DNA of 64,000 nt from the NCBI GenBank assembly GCA_947259725.1, contig CAMYNM010000003.1, forward strand, positions 227,314 to 291,313, written 5' to 3'. A program made the position numbers and the translations under genes. Positions 1 through 9,249 of the stretch are shown here, piece by piece. Source of the DNA: CALZIK01 sp945787635 (GTDB lineage Bacteria > Acidobacteriota > Thermoanaerobaculia > Multivoradales > JAHEKO01). A model generated the notes under the pieces. That model had not been told where the DNA came from, searched no databases, and was given only the letters and a program-made list of their open reading frames with translations. Position 1 is the stretch's first letter. Each line of letters opens with the position of its first letter.

Positions 1-644
1 TTCCGAGCCATGGCGACGTCGTCGTCGCTCACGACGGCGCCGATGCGGTGCCGCTTCCCGACGCGGCACGAGCCGTCACAGCAAAGCCGCGCATCGGATA
101 TGTCGGCAACCTCTACCCCGGCCGAGGCGTCGATCTTGTCGTCGAGCTGGCCCGACGCATACGGGAAGCCGACTTCGAGATCGTGGGCGGTGACGACGCC
201 GAGCTCGAGAGGCTCGCCGCCTCGGACCTGCCAGCAAATCTGCGTCTGGCAGGCTTCGTCTCCCCTGGGCGGTTAGGAGAACGCTACCTCCGCTTCGACG
301 TGCTGCTCATGCCCTATGCCCGAGAGGTCATGGTCGCAGGCGGAGGTCTCGACACGAGCCGCTTCATGTCGCCGCTCAAGATGTTCGAGTACATGGCCGC
401 AGGCCGCGCCATCGTTTCCTCGGATCTGCCGGTTCTGAGAGAAGTCCTGGAAAACGAACGCAACGCGCTCCTGGTGCCTCCTGAAGAACCCGAGCTCTGG
501 GAGCGCGCGGTCCGCCGTTTGATGGTCGAGTCCGACCTTCGCCGGCGCCTCGGCCGGAGCGCCCGACTCGACCTCGAACGTCACTACACCTGGGCTGCCA
601 GAGCTCGCCGGGTACTCGACGGCGCCGGAGCGAATCATCGCTAG
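1..644 (+). CDS. Glycosyltransferase family 4, C-terminal part (cut by window edge)
   Basis: This is the C-terminal lobe of a GT-B fold glycosyltransferase that transfers a sugar from an activated donor to a glycan acceptor at the cytoplasmic membrane. The reading frame (codons from base 3) is open to the left edge, so the true start lies outside; a GTG at 48 is only an internal codon. Seen directly are an HDGAD motif near the lobe junction, a nucleotide-binding strand (IGYVGNLYPGRG), and the donor-site segment PLKMFEYMAAGRAIVSSD, which holds the usual acidic residue before the AAG turn. The next glycosyltransferase begins within about 50 bases, so it is probably in the same operon. The sugar specificity cannot be read. 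Confidence 0.85.
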   Translation, partial: PSHGDVVVAHDGADAVPLPDAARAVTAKPRIGYVGNLYPGRGVDLVVELARRIREADFEIVGGDDAELERLAASDLPANLRLAGFVSPGRLGERYLRFDVLLMPYAREVMVAGGGLDTSRFMSPLKMFEYMAAGRAIVSSDLPVLREVLENERNALLVPPEEPELWERAVRRLMVESDLRRRLGRSARLDLERHYTWAARARRVLDGAGANHR

Positions 645-694
645 ACTGTGTGTGGCGAACCCTCGTCGTATCGGGGCCGCCCCGTGAGTGGATC

Positions 695-1867
695 ATGCCG
701 GCATCTCCAATGACCTCCCCCCGGAAGCTTCTCGTGGTCCGACCCACGCTGGGGCAAGGTGGCGCCGACCGCGTTACTGCAACCCTGCTGCGCAACATGG
801 ACCCCACTCGGTTCGACACGAGCCTGCTGCTTTTCAGGCGCGAGGGCCCCCACCTCGGCGACGTCCCCGACGAGATACCGGTCAGGGCGCTCGGAGCTCG
901 CAGCTTGTGGACGGCCTGGTGGCCCTTGGCCCGGCACTTGCGCGCCCAGCCACCCGATGTTCTCTTCTCGACCTGCAGCGGCACCAACGTCGTCGCGTGT
1001 ATCGCGAGTGCGCTCGCCGGCCGGCCCGCCCGCCTGGTTCTTTCGGAGCGCAACGTTCTCCTGAGAGACCAGCCCTTCTTCAAAAAGTGGCTGATGTTAC
1101 TCGCCAAACGAGTGCTCTATCGGTCGGCCGATACTGTCACCGCGGTATCCCGGGGCGTCGCCGACGACCTGATCGAGAAGCTCTCGGTGTCACCCGATCG
1201 GGTTCGGGTCGTCTACAACCCGATCGTCGAGCCGGGGATCGACGAGCTCGCCGTCGAGCCTCTCGACGAACCTCCGTACGGCGGGGCCGAGCCGATTCTT
1301 CTCGCCGCGGGCCGGCTGGTCCCTGCCAAGGGCTTCGACGTCCTCCTTCGGGCCTTCGCCGAGATCACCCGCCGGAAGGACGCCAGCCTGGTGATCCTGG
1401 GGGACGGCCCGGCGAGAAGAGCGCTTCGGGCTCTAGCCGCCTCCCTTGGGATAGAAAGCCGGGTCTTTTTCCCCGGCTTCGTCAAGAACCCCTTCCGCTA
1501 CATGGCCCGATCGACGGTGTTCGTTCTTTCCTCCCGATATGAAGGACTTCCGGGAGTCTTGATCCAGGCGATGGCCTGCGGCGTACCGGTCGTCTCGACC
1601 GACTGCCCGGCGGGCCCGAACGAGATCATCACCCAGGGAAAGGACGGCATCCTGGTTCCAGTCGGATCGGCCGAGGCGCTCGCCACCGAGATCACCCGCC
1701 TGCTTCACGATGCCGACCTTCGCCAACGGCTGGGAGCCGCCGGACGGGAACGCGCCCAGCGTTTTTCGGTCGCGACCGTTACCGATGACTATCTGCGCGC
1801 GCTCACCGGCGGCGCGAGCTTCACGACGCCCGATGCCCACGGGTCGTCGCGGTCCACGACCGGATAG
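695..1867 (+). CDS. Glycosyltransferase family 4
   Basis: A full-length GT-B glycosyltransferase of about 390 residues. The N-lobe has the glycine-rich acceptor loop GQGGADRV, and the C-lobe has the strand ILLAAGRLVPAKGFD and the donor site EGLPGVLIQAMACG. In that site the second acidic residue of the usual E-x7-E pair is Gln, a variant I recall from GT4 enzymes that extend undecaprenol-linked amino-sugar chains. The frame also has a GTG at 650 and an ATG at 710; I chose the ATG at 695, but the start is not certain. The next gene starts 3 bases after this stop. Substrate is unknown; a role in building the surface glycan of this operon is inferred from context. Confidence 0.9.
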   Translation: MPASPMTSPRKLLVVRPTLGQGGADRVTATLLRNMDPTRFDTSLLLFRREGPHLGDVPDEIPVRALGARSLWTAWWPLARHLRAQPPDVLFSTCSGTNVVACIASALAGRPARLVLSERNVLLRDQPFFKKWLMLLAKRVLYRSADTVTAVSRGVADDLIEKLSVSPDRVRVVYNPIVEPGIDELAVEPLDEPPYGGAEPILLAAGRLVPAKGFDVLLRAFAEITRRKDASLVILGDGPARRALRALAASLGIESRVFFPGFVKNPFRYMARSTVFVLSSRYEGLPGVLIQAMACGVPVVSTDCPAGPNEIITQGKDGILVPVGSAEALATEITRLLHDADLRQRLGAAGRERAQRFSVATVTDDYLRALTGGASFTTPDAHGSSRSTTG

Positions 1868-1870
1868 GCG

Positions 1871-3064
1871 ATGCCGGCCGAGATCGTCTTTCTGATCTCC
1901 AACGATCGGCACCACCCGGCGATGGTGGAACCGGTCATGCGGCAAATACTGGAGCGCGGCCAGGCCGGCTGCCGGGTCGTCTCACTGTGCGAGCTGCGGG
2001 GCCAGACCTCTCCGACCGACACTTTCCGGCGGATTGGAGTCGACTGCCGGCGCGTTCTGCCGTTTCACCTGCGCCGAGGCGCGGTCGCCCGGGGCGTCAC
2101 CGCCTCCAAGTCGGTCTCCGGCCGTCACAAGCATCTTCAAGACCTGGTCTGGCGGCTCGCGGTCGGACCTCGGCTCGCCGCCCTGCTCTCGCCGGACCCG
2201 GCGGTAGTGGTTCTACCCAACGACGCCGCCTATCCCTACGATCGTCTGGTCCGGCGGCTCCGGCGGCGCAAGACGCCTTTCGTCCTGTTGCAAGAGGGGA
2301 TTCGCTTCGAGCTACCGGGGGTTCCCCTTTCGCGCGCCTACGGAAGCGGCGGCGCTGCAGCGATCGCCGCCTGGGGCGACTCGAGCGCCGGCTACTTCCA
2401 AAGCGCCGGGGTCGAGCCTCAGCGGATACACGTCACCGGCAACCCGCGCTTCGACGGAATCGAGAGCCTGCGTCCGAAGCAGCGTCCGCAGAAACAGGCA
2501 GCGATATCAGAGCCCAAGAAACTCCTGGTGGTCACCAATCCGATCGACGAGCAAGGTTTCTGCTCGAGTGACGAAAAGCTCGCGCTCGTTCGTCGTTTTG
2601 CCGACGAGATCACAACTCTGGTCGAGGACCGGACTCTGCGCCTCGAGCTCAAGCTGCATGCGAGTGAGTCGGCCGACGACTACCGCAGGGCGCTCGCCGG
2701 CTCTTCGATTCTGAGCCAACTCTCGATCTTCGAGAACGAACCTCTCTTTCCGCTGCTCCAATCGGCCGACGCCGTGGTCATCATGGCCTCGACCGTCGGA
2801 CTGGAGGCACTTCTCTTCGACGTTTCGCTCGGCGTTCTCGAGCTTCCCGGAACGGGCTTCGTATTCGACTACGTTCGCGACGGAGCGGCAATCGGGCTCA
2901 CCTGGTCGAGGCCCATGGCCCCTCAGGTTCTAGCTCTGCTGGACTATCATTCCTCAGACACCGCGCGGTTTCTCATGAAGCACCTACACCGATCGCCCGA
3001 CCGGCCGGCATCGGAGGCGGTCGCCCTGCTGATCGTCGATCTCGCATCGCCGGGCGCCGGCTGA
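1871..3064 (+). CDS. GT-B fold protein, CDP-glycerol glycerophosphotransferase / UDP-sugar epimerase-like
   Basis: About 397 residues with a GT-B two-lobe layout. The middle reads LLQEGIRFELPG, then a strand ending in VTGNPRFDGI. This resembles the 'TGNPRFD' nucleotide-sugar contact of UDP-GlcNAc 2-epimerases and of the glycerophosphotransferase/capsule family. The C-lobe has KKLLVVTNPID and a stretch (ADAVVIMASTVGLEALLFD) typical of the donor-binding end of these proteins. It starts 3 bases after the upstream GT4 and ends 10 bases before the polymerase gene, so it is within the glycan operon. Whether it moves glycerol phosphate, transfers a sugar or acts as an epimerase cannot be decided from the sequence. 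Confidence 0.7.
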   Translation: MPAEIVFLISNDRHHPAMVEPVMRQILERGQAGCRVVSLCELRGQTSPTDTFRRIGVDCRRVLPFHLRRGAVARGVTASKSVSGRHKHLQDLVWRLAVGPRLAALLSPDPAVVVLPNDAAYPYDRLVRRLRRRKTPFVLLQEGIRFELPGVPLSRAYGSGGAAAIAAWGDSSAGYFQSAGVEPQRIHVTGNPRFDGIESLRPKQRPQKQAAISEPKKLLVVTNPIDEQGFCSSDEKLALVRRFADEITTLVEDRTLRLELKLHASESADDYRRALAGSSILSQLSIFENEPLFPLLQSADAVVIMASTVGLEALLFDVSLGVLELPGTGFVFDYVRDGAAIGLTWSRPMAPQVLALLDYHSSDTARFLMKHLHRSPDRPASEAVALLIVDLASPGAG

Positions 3065-3074
3065 ATAAGGAACC

Positions 3075-4445
3075 ATGAACCAACCCGAAACGCGATCGAT
3101 TCTGCACCTGCTTCTGCCGGCCCTGGTTTTTTCGGCGTTCTTGACCGAGATCAAGTTCATCCCCGCAATCGCCAACAACGTCGGGCTCTTCGAAGTGCTC
3201 GGCGGGCTCGCCATCGCTCTGTTCTTCCTGATACCGCACGGCAGCGCGATCTCCGGGAATCCTCTGATCGCGATGGTCGGATTGATGGTCGTAGCGGCAG
3301 TGGCGTCTCTGGTCAACGTGCAGGCGGGCTCGCTGCAAACCGGGCTGATTCAGGTCACGATTCTGGTCTTTCTTCTGCTGTTCCTGTTGGTCTTCTACAA
3401 CCTGTTCCTGCAGCGTCAGATCGATCCCAGCTACCTCTTGCGATGGATCACCTTGTCGGCTGCCATCGTGGGTCCGTGGATTCTCCGGCAAGGATTCCTC
3501 TACTCGACGGACATCGAAGCGGTGGGCCCGTTCCGGAATCGGTCACACATGGGCATCTACATGCTGACCGCCTTCTGGTTGGTGCTCGTCTATACGTTCT
3601 GGCCGGATCGGCGCCGAGTCAGATGGACCAAGTGGATCAAGACACCCGTGTGTCTGGTGGCCCTGGCGCTAAGCCTGTACGCGGTAGCGATCTCGGGACG
3701 ACGGTCGGTCTACTTGTCGCTATTTCTCGGTCTGGTCGGTCTGGTGCTGGTTTTCAATCTCGTCTTGCGACGGCGCCGCGCGGTGGTCGCCGTCATCCTC
3801 GCCTTCGCTGTCGGCTTCTTAGGTCTGCTTTACACCGGCGGCGGCGATTTCCTGCCGCGCAGCGACTTCTTCCAGGCGCGGGTAGACATGATCGGAAGCC
3901 GGCTGCGCACGGCCTCGGACGCCATCTCGGGAGCTTCCGAGTCCGGATTCATGGCCATGCAGATGCAGGGCGTCAAGACTGCCGTCAGCACGCATCCTCT
4001 GCTGGGGATCGGCTGGGGCACCTTCCACGAATGGGTCCTCAACCCGAGCCGACACGAGGTTCACAGCACGCCCTTGAAGTTCCTGGCCGAGACCGGCTTC
4101 TTCGGCTTGGCTATCTATCTCACCTTCCTGTTTCGCCTGGTGTTCGGCGCCGGCCGCCTCGCGGTGCGCATGCGCGGCTCGCCGTATGCCGCCAGTTACC
4201 TGGTGCTTTCTGTGGCAACGGCGAGCCTGTCGGTGAGTTATCTGTACAACCGGCATCTCACTGAGCGAACCTTCTGGCTGCTTCTCCTCGTCTTTCTGGT
4301 GCTCGAGGCCTTCGCCTTCGGGTACGAAAGCGAGATACTGAAACGACAAGCCGCGCGCAGCCAAGCCGCCGCGCGCCTCGAGCCGGCTCCTCCGCTATCG
4401 CACGGCCAGCCGATCAACGTCCCCGCCGGCCATGACCGCGCCTGA
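3075..4445 (+). CDS. O-antigen ligase / polymerase family membrane protein (Wzy-type)
   Basis: A polytopic inner-membrane protein of 456 residues with about ten or more hydrophobic segments. It fits the Wzy_C O-antigen ligase/polymerase family, whose members join undecaprenol-linked glycan units or attach them to an acceptor. Diagnostic features are the large periplasmic loop between late membrane segments with the motif LLGIGWGTFHEW followed by HEVHSTPLKFLAETGFFGL, which holds the conserved His and the E-x-G turn, and an earlier GRRS segment. A good ribosome site (aagga) lies just before ATG 3075. The 3' end overlaps the next glycosyltransferase by 14 bases. It may polymerise the glycan made by the neighbouring enzymes. 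Confidence 0.85.
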   Translation: MNQPETRSILHLLLPALVFSAFLTEIKFIPAIANNVGLFEVLGGLAIALFFLIPHGSAISGNPLIAMVGLMVVAAVASLVNVQAGSLQTGLIQVTILVFLLLFLLVFYNLFLQRQIDPSYLLRWITLSAAIVGPWILRQGFLYSTDIEAVGPFRNRSHMGIYMLTAFWLVLVYTFWPDRRRVRWTKWIKTPVCLVALALSLYAVAISGRRSVYLSLFLGLVGLVLVFNLVLRRRRAVVAVILAFAVGFLGLLYTGGGDFLPRSDFFQARVDMIGSRLRTASDAISGASESGFMAMQMQGVKTAVSTHPLLGIGWGTFHEWVLNPSRHEVHSTPLKFLAETGFFGLAIYLTFLFRLVFGAGRLAVRMRGSPYAASYLVLSVATASLSVSYLYNRHLTERTFWLLLLVFLVLEAFAFGYESEILKRQAARSQAAARLEPAPPLSHGQPINVPAGHDRA

Positions 4446-5622
4446 TCGAGCCCCAAGATCGGCCCCGGGCATCACGTTCGTGGTCACCGATTCGTTGACG
4501 GCTCGCTACCTGCTCCGTGGCCAACTCGCGTTCCTTGCACGAAGCGGATTCAAGATCGACCTGGTCTGCTCGCCGGGCCGATGGGTCGAGGAAATCCGGG
4601 CGCACGAGGGGGTCCGCTGCCACGAGCTTGCCATGGAACGTGAGATCCGTCCGCTGCGCGATCTTCGGAGCCTGTTCGGTCTGGTTCGCTTGCTGCGCCG
4701 TCTTCGCCCGGACATCGTCTGCGCCAGCACTCCCAAGGCCGGCGTCCTCGGGATGCTGGCGAGCGCGATCAGCCGTGTCCCGATGAGGATACGGGTCGTC
4801 CGGGGGCTTCGGCTCGAGACGACTCGGGGCTGGAAGCGATGGGTGCTTTCGGCGGCCGAGAGCGCCGCGGCGGGCTGCGCTCATCGGGTCATCTGCGTCA
4901 GCGACAGCTTGCGTGCCGAGCTTCTGAGACAAGGCCTGGCGTCCGCCGGCAAGACCCAGGTGCTGGGAGCGGGCTCTTCGAACGGCGTCGACGCCAGCCG
5001 GTTCCGGCCGGCCCGCGATGCCGCGGAGTCCGCGCCGCTTCGGCAAACCTTGGGCCTGGGAACCGACACGCCGGTAATCGGCTTCGTAGGCCGCTTGACG
5101 CGCGACAAGGGCATCCAGGACCTCATCCACGCTTTCACCGAAGTCGTCCAAGAGAAACTTCCGAGCTCCCGTCTGCTGGTTCTGGGAGCTCCCGACGCCG
5201 GTGATTCCGTCACCTCGTCAACCGAGATGTTCCTGCGAGACGACGACTCGGTGATCTTTCCCGGTTTCGTTACCGACACCGCGCCCTACTATCGGCTGAT
5301 GCAGGTACTGGCCTTTCCCTCCTACCGGGAGGGCTTTCCGAACGCGCCTCTAGAAGCGGCGGCCTCGGCGGTGCCGACGGTCGGCTACGCCGCCACCGGC
5401 ACCCGAGACGCGGTCGTCGACGGCCTTACGGGCTCCCTCGTGCCGGTCGGAGACTGGCGAGCTCTCGGAGACCTTCTATGTGACTATCTCCTCGATCCGG
5501 AGCGGTGCCGTTCTCGAGGCGAAGCCGGCCGGCAACGTGCGCGGGCGGCCTTTTCGAACCAGGTAGTCTGGACGCGTTGGAAAAACCTCTACGCTGAGCT
5601 GAGCGACCGCCCAACACAGTAA
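4432..5622 (+). CDS. Glycosyltransferase family 4 (PglA-like)
   Basis: A 396-residue GT-B enzyme. The N-lobe contains the segment CASTPKAGVLGMLA, typical of the subgroup that includes Campylobacter PglA, which adds GalNAc to undecaprenyl-PP-bacillosamine. The C-lobe has IGFVGRLTRDKGI and a complete E-x7-E donor site (EGFPNAPLE). It overlaps the upstream polymerase gene by 14 bases and is followed 15 bases later by a PglC-like phosphoglycosyltransferase. That order supports a job as the second-sugar transferase after PglC, but this is inference from context and resemblance; the sugar is not proven. Confidence 0.88.
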   Translation: MTAPDRAPRSAPGITFVVTDSLTARYLLRGQLAFLARSGFKIDLVCSPGRWVEEIRAHEGVRCHELAMEREIRPLRDLRSLFGLVRLLRRLRPDIVCASTPKAGVLGMLASAISRVPMRIRVVRGLRLETTRGWKRWVLSAAESAAAGCAHRVICVSDSLRAELLRQGLASAGKTQVLGAGSSNGVDASRFRPARDAAESAPLRQTLGLGTDTPVIGFVGRLTRDKGIQDLIHAFTEVVQEKLPSSRLLVLGAPDAGDSVTSSTEMFLRDDDSVIFPGFVTDTAPYYRLMQVLAFPSYREGFPNAPLEAAASAVPTVGYAATGTRDAVVDGLTGSLVPVGDWRALGDLLCDYLLDPERCRSRGEAGRQRARAAFSNQVVWTRWKNLYAELSDRPTQ

Positions 5623-5637
5623 GCTCGGAAGGGCCGC

Positions 5638-6270
5638 ATGAACTTCTTCTATAGGCGATACGGCAAACGCGTGCTGGATCTCGGCATCACCATCCTGCTA
5701 TCGCCCATCGCGCTTCCGCTCTCCCTTCTGACGGCTTTGGTCGTCCGGCTCGCTCTCGGCTCACCGATTCTTTTCACTCAGCAGCGCATCGGCCTCGACT
5801 CCCGACCCTTTCTCATGCGCAAGTTCCGGACAATGCGAAACGCAGCCGCTGAAAGCGCCGCCGAAGCCCCGGACGCGGATCGCCTCTCGAAGACAGGGAC
5901 CCTGCTTCGCCGGCTGAGCCTCGACGAGCTTCCGGAGCTGGTCCATGTGGTCAAGGGCGAGATGAGCCTCGTCGGGCCGCGGCCGCTCTTGCCTCGCTAT
6001 CTCCCGCTCTATTCGGCCGAACAGGCTCGCAGACACGAGGTTCGGCCCGGGCTTACCGGACTGGCGCAAGTTCGGGGGCGCAACGCGCTGAGCTGGGACG
6101 ACAAACTCGCCTACGACGTCCGGTACGTAGATACGCTGAGCCTGCGAAATGACCTGACCATCCTGGCGATGACCTGCTGGACACTTCTGCGTGGCCAAGG
6201 CGTTTCCGCGCCAGGCCACACCACCATGCCTGAGTTCCGTGGCAGATCCGATCCGGGGCAGGAAACGTGA
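5638..6270 (+). CDS. pglC: Undecaprenyl-phosphate phosphoglycosyltransferase, PglC-like
   Basis: A 210-residue monotopic phosphoglycosyltransferase of the small (PglC) type, lacking the extra membrane helices of WbaP. It starts glycan assembly by moving a sugar phosphate from a UDP-sugar to undecaprenyl phosphate. Residues 1-45 hold the basic start and the re-entrant hydrophobic helix (ITILLSPIALPLSLLTA), followed by QQRIG and KFRTM. The catalytic Asp-Glu dyad is visible in SLDELPEL (D96, E97). Further family motifs are GEMSLVGPRP and RPGLTGLAQV. The acetyltransferase and aminotransferase of the bacillosamine route follow with overlapping stop/start codons, so UDP-diacetylbacillosamine is the likely donor. 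Confidence 0.88.
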   Translation: MNFFYRRYGKRVLDLGITILLSPIALPLSLLTALVVRLALGSPILFTQQRIGLDSRPFLMRKFRTMRNAAAESAAEAPDADRLSKTGTLLRRLSLDELPELVHVVKGEMSLVGPRPLLPRYLPLYSAEQARRHEVRPGLTGLAQVRGRNALSWDDKLAYDVRYVDTLSLRNDLTILAMTCWTLLRGQGVSAPGHTTMPEFRGRSDPGQET

Positions 6271-6925
6271 CCAGAAAACGACTGGCAATCGTCGGCGCCG
6301 GCGGCTTCGCTCGTGAGCTCCGCTGGCTGGTGTCCGAGATCAATTCGAGCGCAGAAAAGTTCGAGTTCTCCGGATTCGTGGTCAGCGATCTGGAGCGTCT
6401 CGGGAGCCGCGACAGCCAAGACAGCGTCCTCGGAGACTTCTCGGTCTTCAGCTCATCGCGATTGACCTTCGACGCGATCGCGCTGGGCATCGGCTCTCCC
6501 AAGGTGCGGGTCGACATGGCGCGCGAGATCCGTCGGCTGAATCCCAATCTCGAATGGCCCGCCTTGGTCCATCCTTCCGTCAAGTTCGACGCCGCAACCT
6601 GCGAGTTTCAGGAGGGAGCCGTAGTGTGCGCCGGCGTTATCGCCACGGTCCACGTCACGGTGGCGCCGCTGGCGCTCGTCAACCTTGCCTGCACCCTCGG
6701 GCACGAGACCGTTGTCGGCGCCGGGTCGGTCTTGAATCCCACCGTCAACGTCTCCGGCGGAGCCCGCATCGGAGAACGGGTTCTGGTCGGAACCGGCGCG
6801 CAGATCCTCCAGTACCTAGCGATAGGAGACGACGCCGTCGTCGGCGCCGGCGCAGTGGTGACGCGAGACGTCGCTTCGGGGCAGACGGTCGTCGGCGTTC
6901 CGGCGCGACCGAAAGGATCGGGGTG

Positions 6926-6926
<1 letters not shown>
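6267..6926 (+). CDS. pglD: UDP-4-amino-sugar N-acetyltransferase, PglD/NeuD family
   Basis: 219 residues in two parts: an N-terminal Rossmann-like nucleotide-sugar domain starting LAIVGAGGFARELRW, and from about residue 100 a left-handed beta-helix of hexapeptide repeats. In PglD enzymes this fold uses acetyl-CoA to acetylate the C4 amino group of UDP-4-amino-trideoxy-GlcNAc. A His-Glu pair in the repeat region (GHE, H146-E147) matches the catalytic pair of PglD. It starts at GTG 6267 overlapping the pglC stop by 4 bases, and its own stop overlaps the aminotransferase start by one base. This is tight translational coupling within the pglC-pglD-pglE unit. Confidence 0.87.
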
Positions 6927-8065
<1,139 letters not shown>

Positions 8066-8070
8066 GCTCC

Positions 8071-9126
8071 TTGCTCGATCTACGAGAGCTCAAGCCTCCG
8101 GAGCCCGACGTCACACCCGAGCTCGTGTGGGTCTTGAGGGCCGCTTTCGCACTGGAGGCCCCCACGCCTCCAGCCAATCTCGACTCCGGGCTGGTGACGT
8201 CGCAAGCCCGGGACCTGGCCGTAACCGAGCGCATCGGAGCCCGTCACGACCTCGGGGAGCTCACCGCGGAACTTCATGGCCCATTTCAGGCATCCCGAGC
8301 ACGCGCCGCCGCGATCGGGTTGCACTACGAGCGCCTCGCCCGCGAGGTCGCGGAGGTCGCCTCCGGCCTCGAAACGCCGGTCGTATTCCTGAAGGGCCTG
8401 GCGCTGGTGCTTGCGGGATGGAGCGATCCCGGGGCGCGCTCCTTCAGCGACCTCGACATACTCGTCCCCGAGGAGCGCGCCCACGACCTCTTCAACGCCC
8501 TGGTCGGACGGAAGTTCCGGCCCGCCAGGGCCGAACCCACCGAACAGCACCTACCGGAGCTCGCGCCGCCCGGCGGCGGCTCGCTCGAGGTGCATTTCGC
8601 GCTTCGAGGCATCCAGGTCAACGGCCGATTCGCCGGATACGACGACCTCGCCGAGCGCAATGCCCTCACGCACCTCGGCGATCTCCCCGGCTCGAGCCAT
8701 CTACCGAGCCGGCCGCTCGCGGCCGCACACGTTCTGGCGCACGGCTTTCAGCAGCACCTCCTGCGGCCCGCGACCTATCCGCTCTTTCGGATGATCGCCG
8801 ACCTGCTCGATCTGCTGCCTCGAGACGCCGACTGGGACGCGCTGGGTCGCGAGTGGCACCCGACGATCGAGCACGCGGTGACCACCGACAGTTTCGAGGC
8901 GACTCGCCAGCTGTGCGAACTACTCCGACTCGGAATGCTCCCCGACCGCCGCGCGCATCCCGACGCCGAGACGCTTTTCCGGCATCTCGTAGCCGGCGTC
9001 CTCGACCCAGGTTACAGCCGCTCGCTACGAGGTATCTACTTGCGCAAGCGCACGGCCGACGCCTACCGCCGCGGGGAGCTCGCCGGGTATCTCAAGCGCA
9101 AGATCCGGCCCCTTTTCCACCGCTAG
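8071..9126 (+). CDS. Nucleotidyltransferase-fold family protein (NTP_transf_5-like)
   Basis: About 351 residues if translation starts at TTG 8071, 5 bases after the pglE stop; the frame continues upstream over pglE, but that part reads as a shadow. The core motif GARSFSDLDILVPEE (about residues 124-138), preceded by VVFLKGLALVLAGW, is the G-x-R-x-x-D-x-D metal-binding site of the pol-beta nucleotidyltransferase fold, as in the PF14907 family found in glycan loci. A later LEVHF (about 172-176) could supply the third carboxylate. The C-terminal 150 residues are helical. Its reaction is unknown. Its position inside a bacillosamine cluster suggests work on a nucleotide sugar or glycan, which is inference only. 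Confidence 0.75.
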   Translation: MLDLRELKPPEPDVTPELVWVLRAAFALEAPTPPANLDSGLVTSQARDLAVTERIGARHDLGELTAELHGPFQASRARAAAIGLHYERLAREVAEVASGLETPVVFLKGLALVLAGWSDPGARSFSDLDILVPEERAHDLFNALVGRKFRPARAEPTEQHLPELAPPGGGSLEVHFALRGIQVNGRFAGYDDLAERNALTHLGDLPGSSHLPSRPLAAAHVLAHGFQQHLLRPATYPLFRMIADLLDLLPRDADWDALGREWHPTIEHAVTTDSFEATRQLCELLRLGMLPDRRAHPDAETLFRHLVAGVLDPGYSRSLRGIYLRKRTADAYRRGELAGYLKRKIRPLFHR

Positions 9127-9236
9127 CGCCCCGTGTGGCAAGGTCCTTGGCACACTGGGAGCGGTGAGGCGCCCGTTGGGCAAGGCACGCCGAGCGAGCT
9201 GTCACCTCCTCCACAGGAAGCCGCCCCGCCTTCTTC

Positions 9237-9242
9237 TACAAT
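9237..9242 (+). promoter_or_regulatory. Candidate -10 box for a leaderless pglF transcript
   Basis: The hexamer TACAAT lies 7 bases before ATG 9250, the spacing expected if transcription starts at the start codon itself. No -35 match is visible 17 bases upstream, and there is no Shine-Dalgarno sequence before this ATG. This is suggestive only. Confidence 0.3.
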
Positions 9243-9249
9243 ACGCTTG

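Noticed and set aside
6554..6925. N-terminal extension of the aminotransferase
   Set aside because: It overlaps pglD in another frame and contains an Arg-run; ATG 6926 overlapping the pglD stop gives the normal family length.
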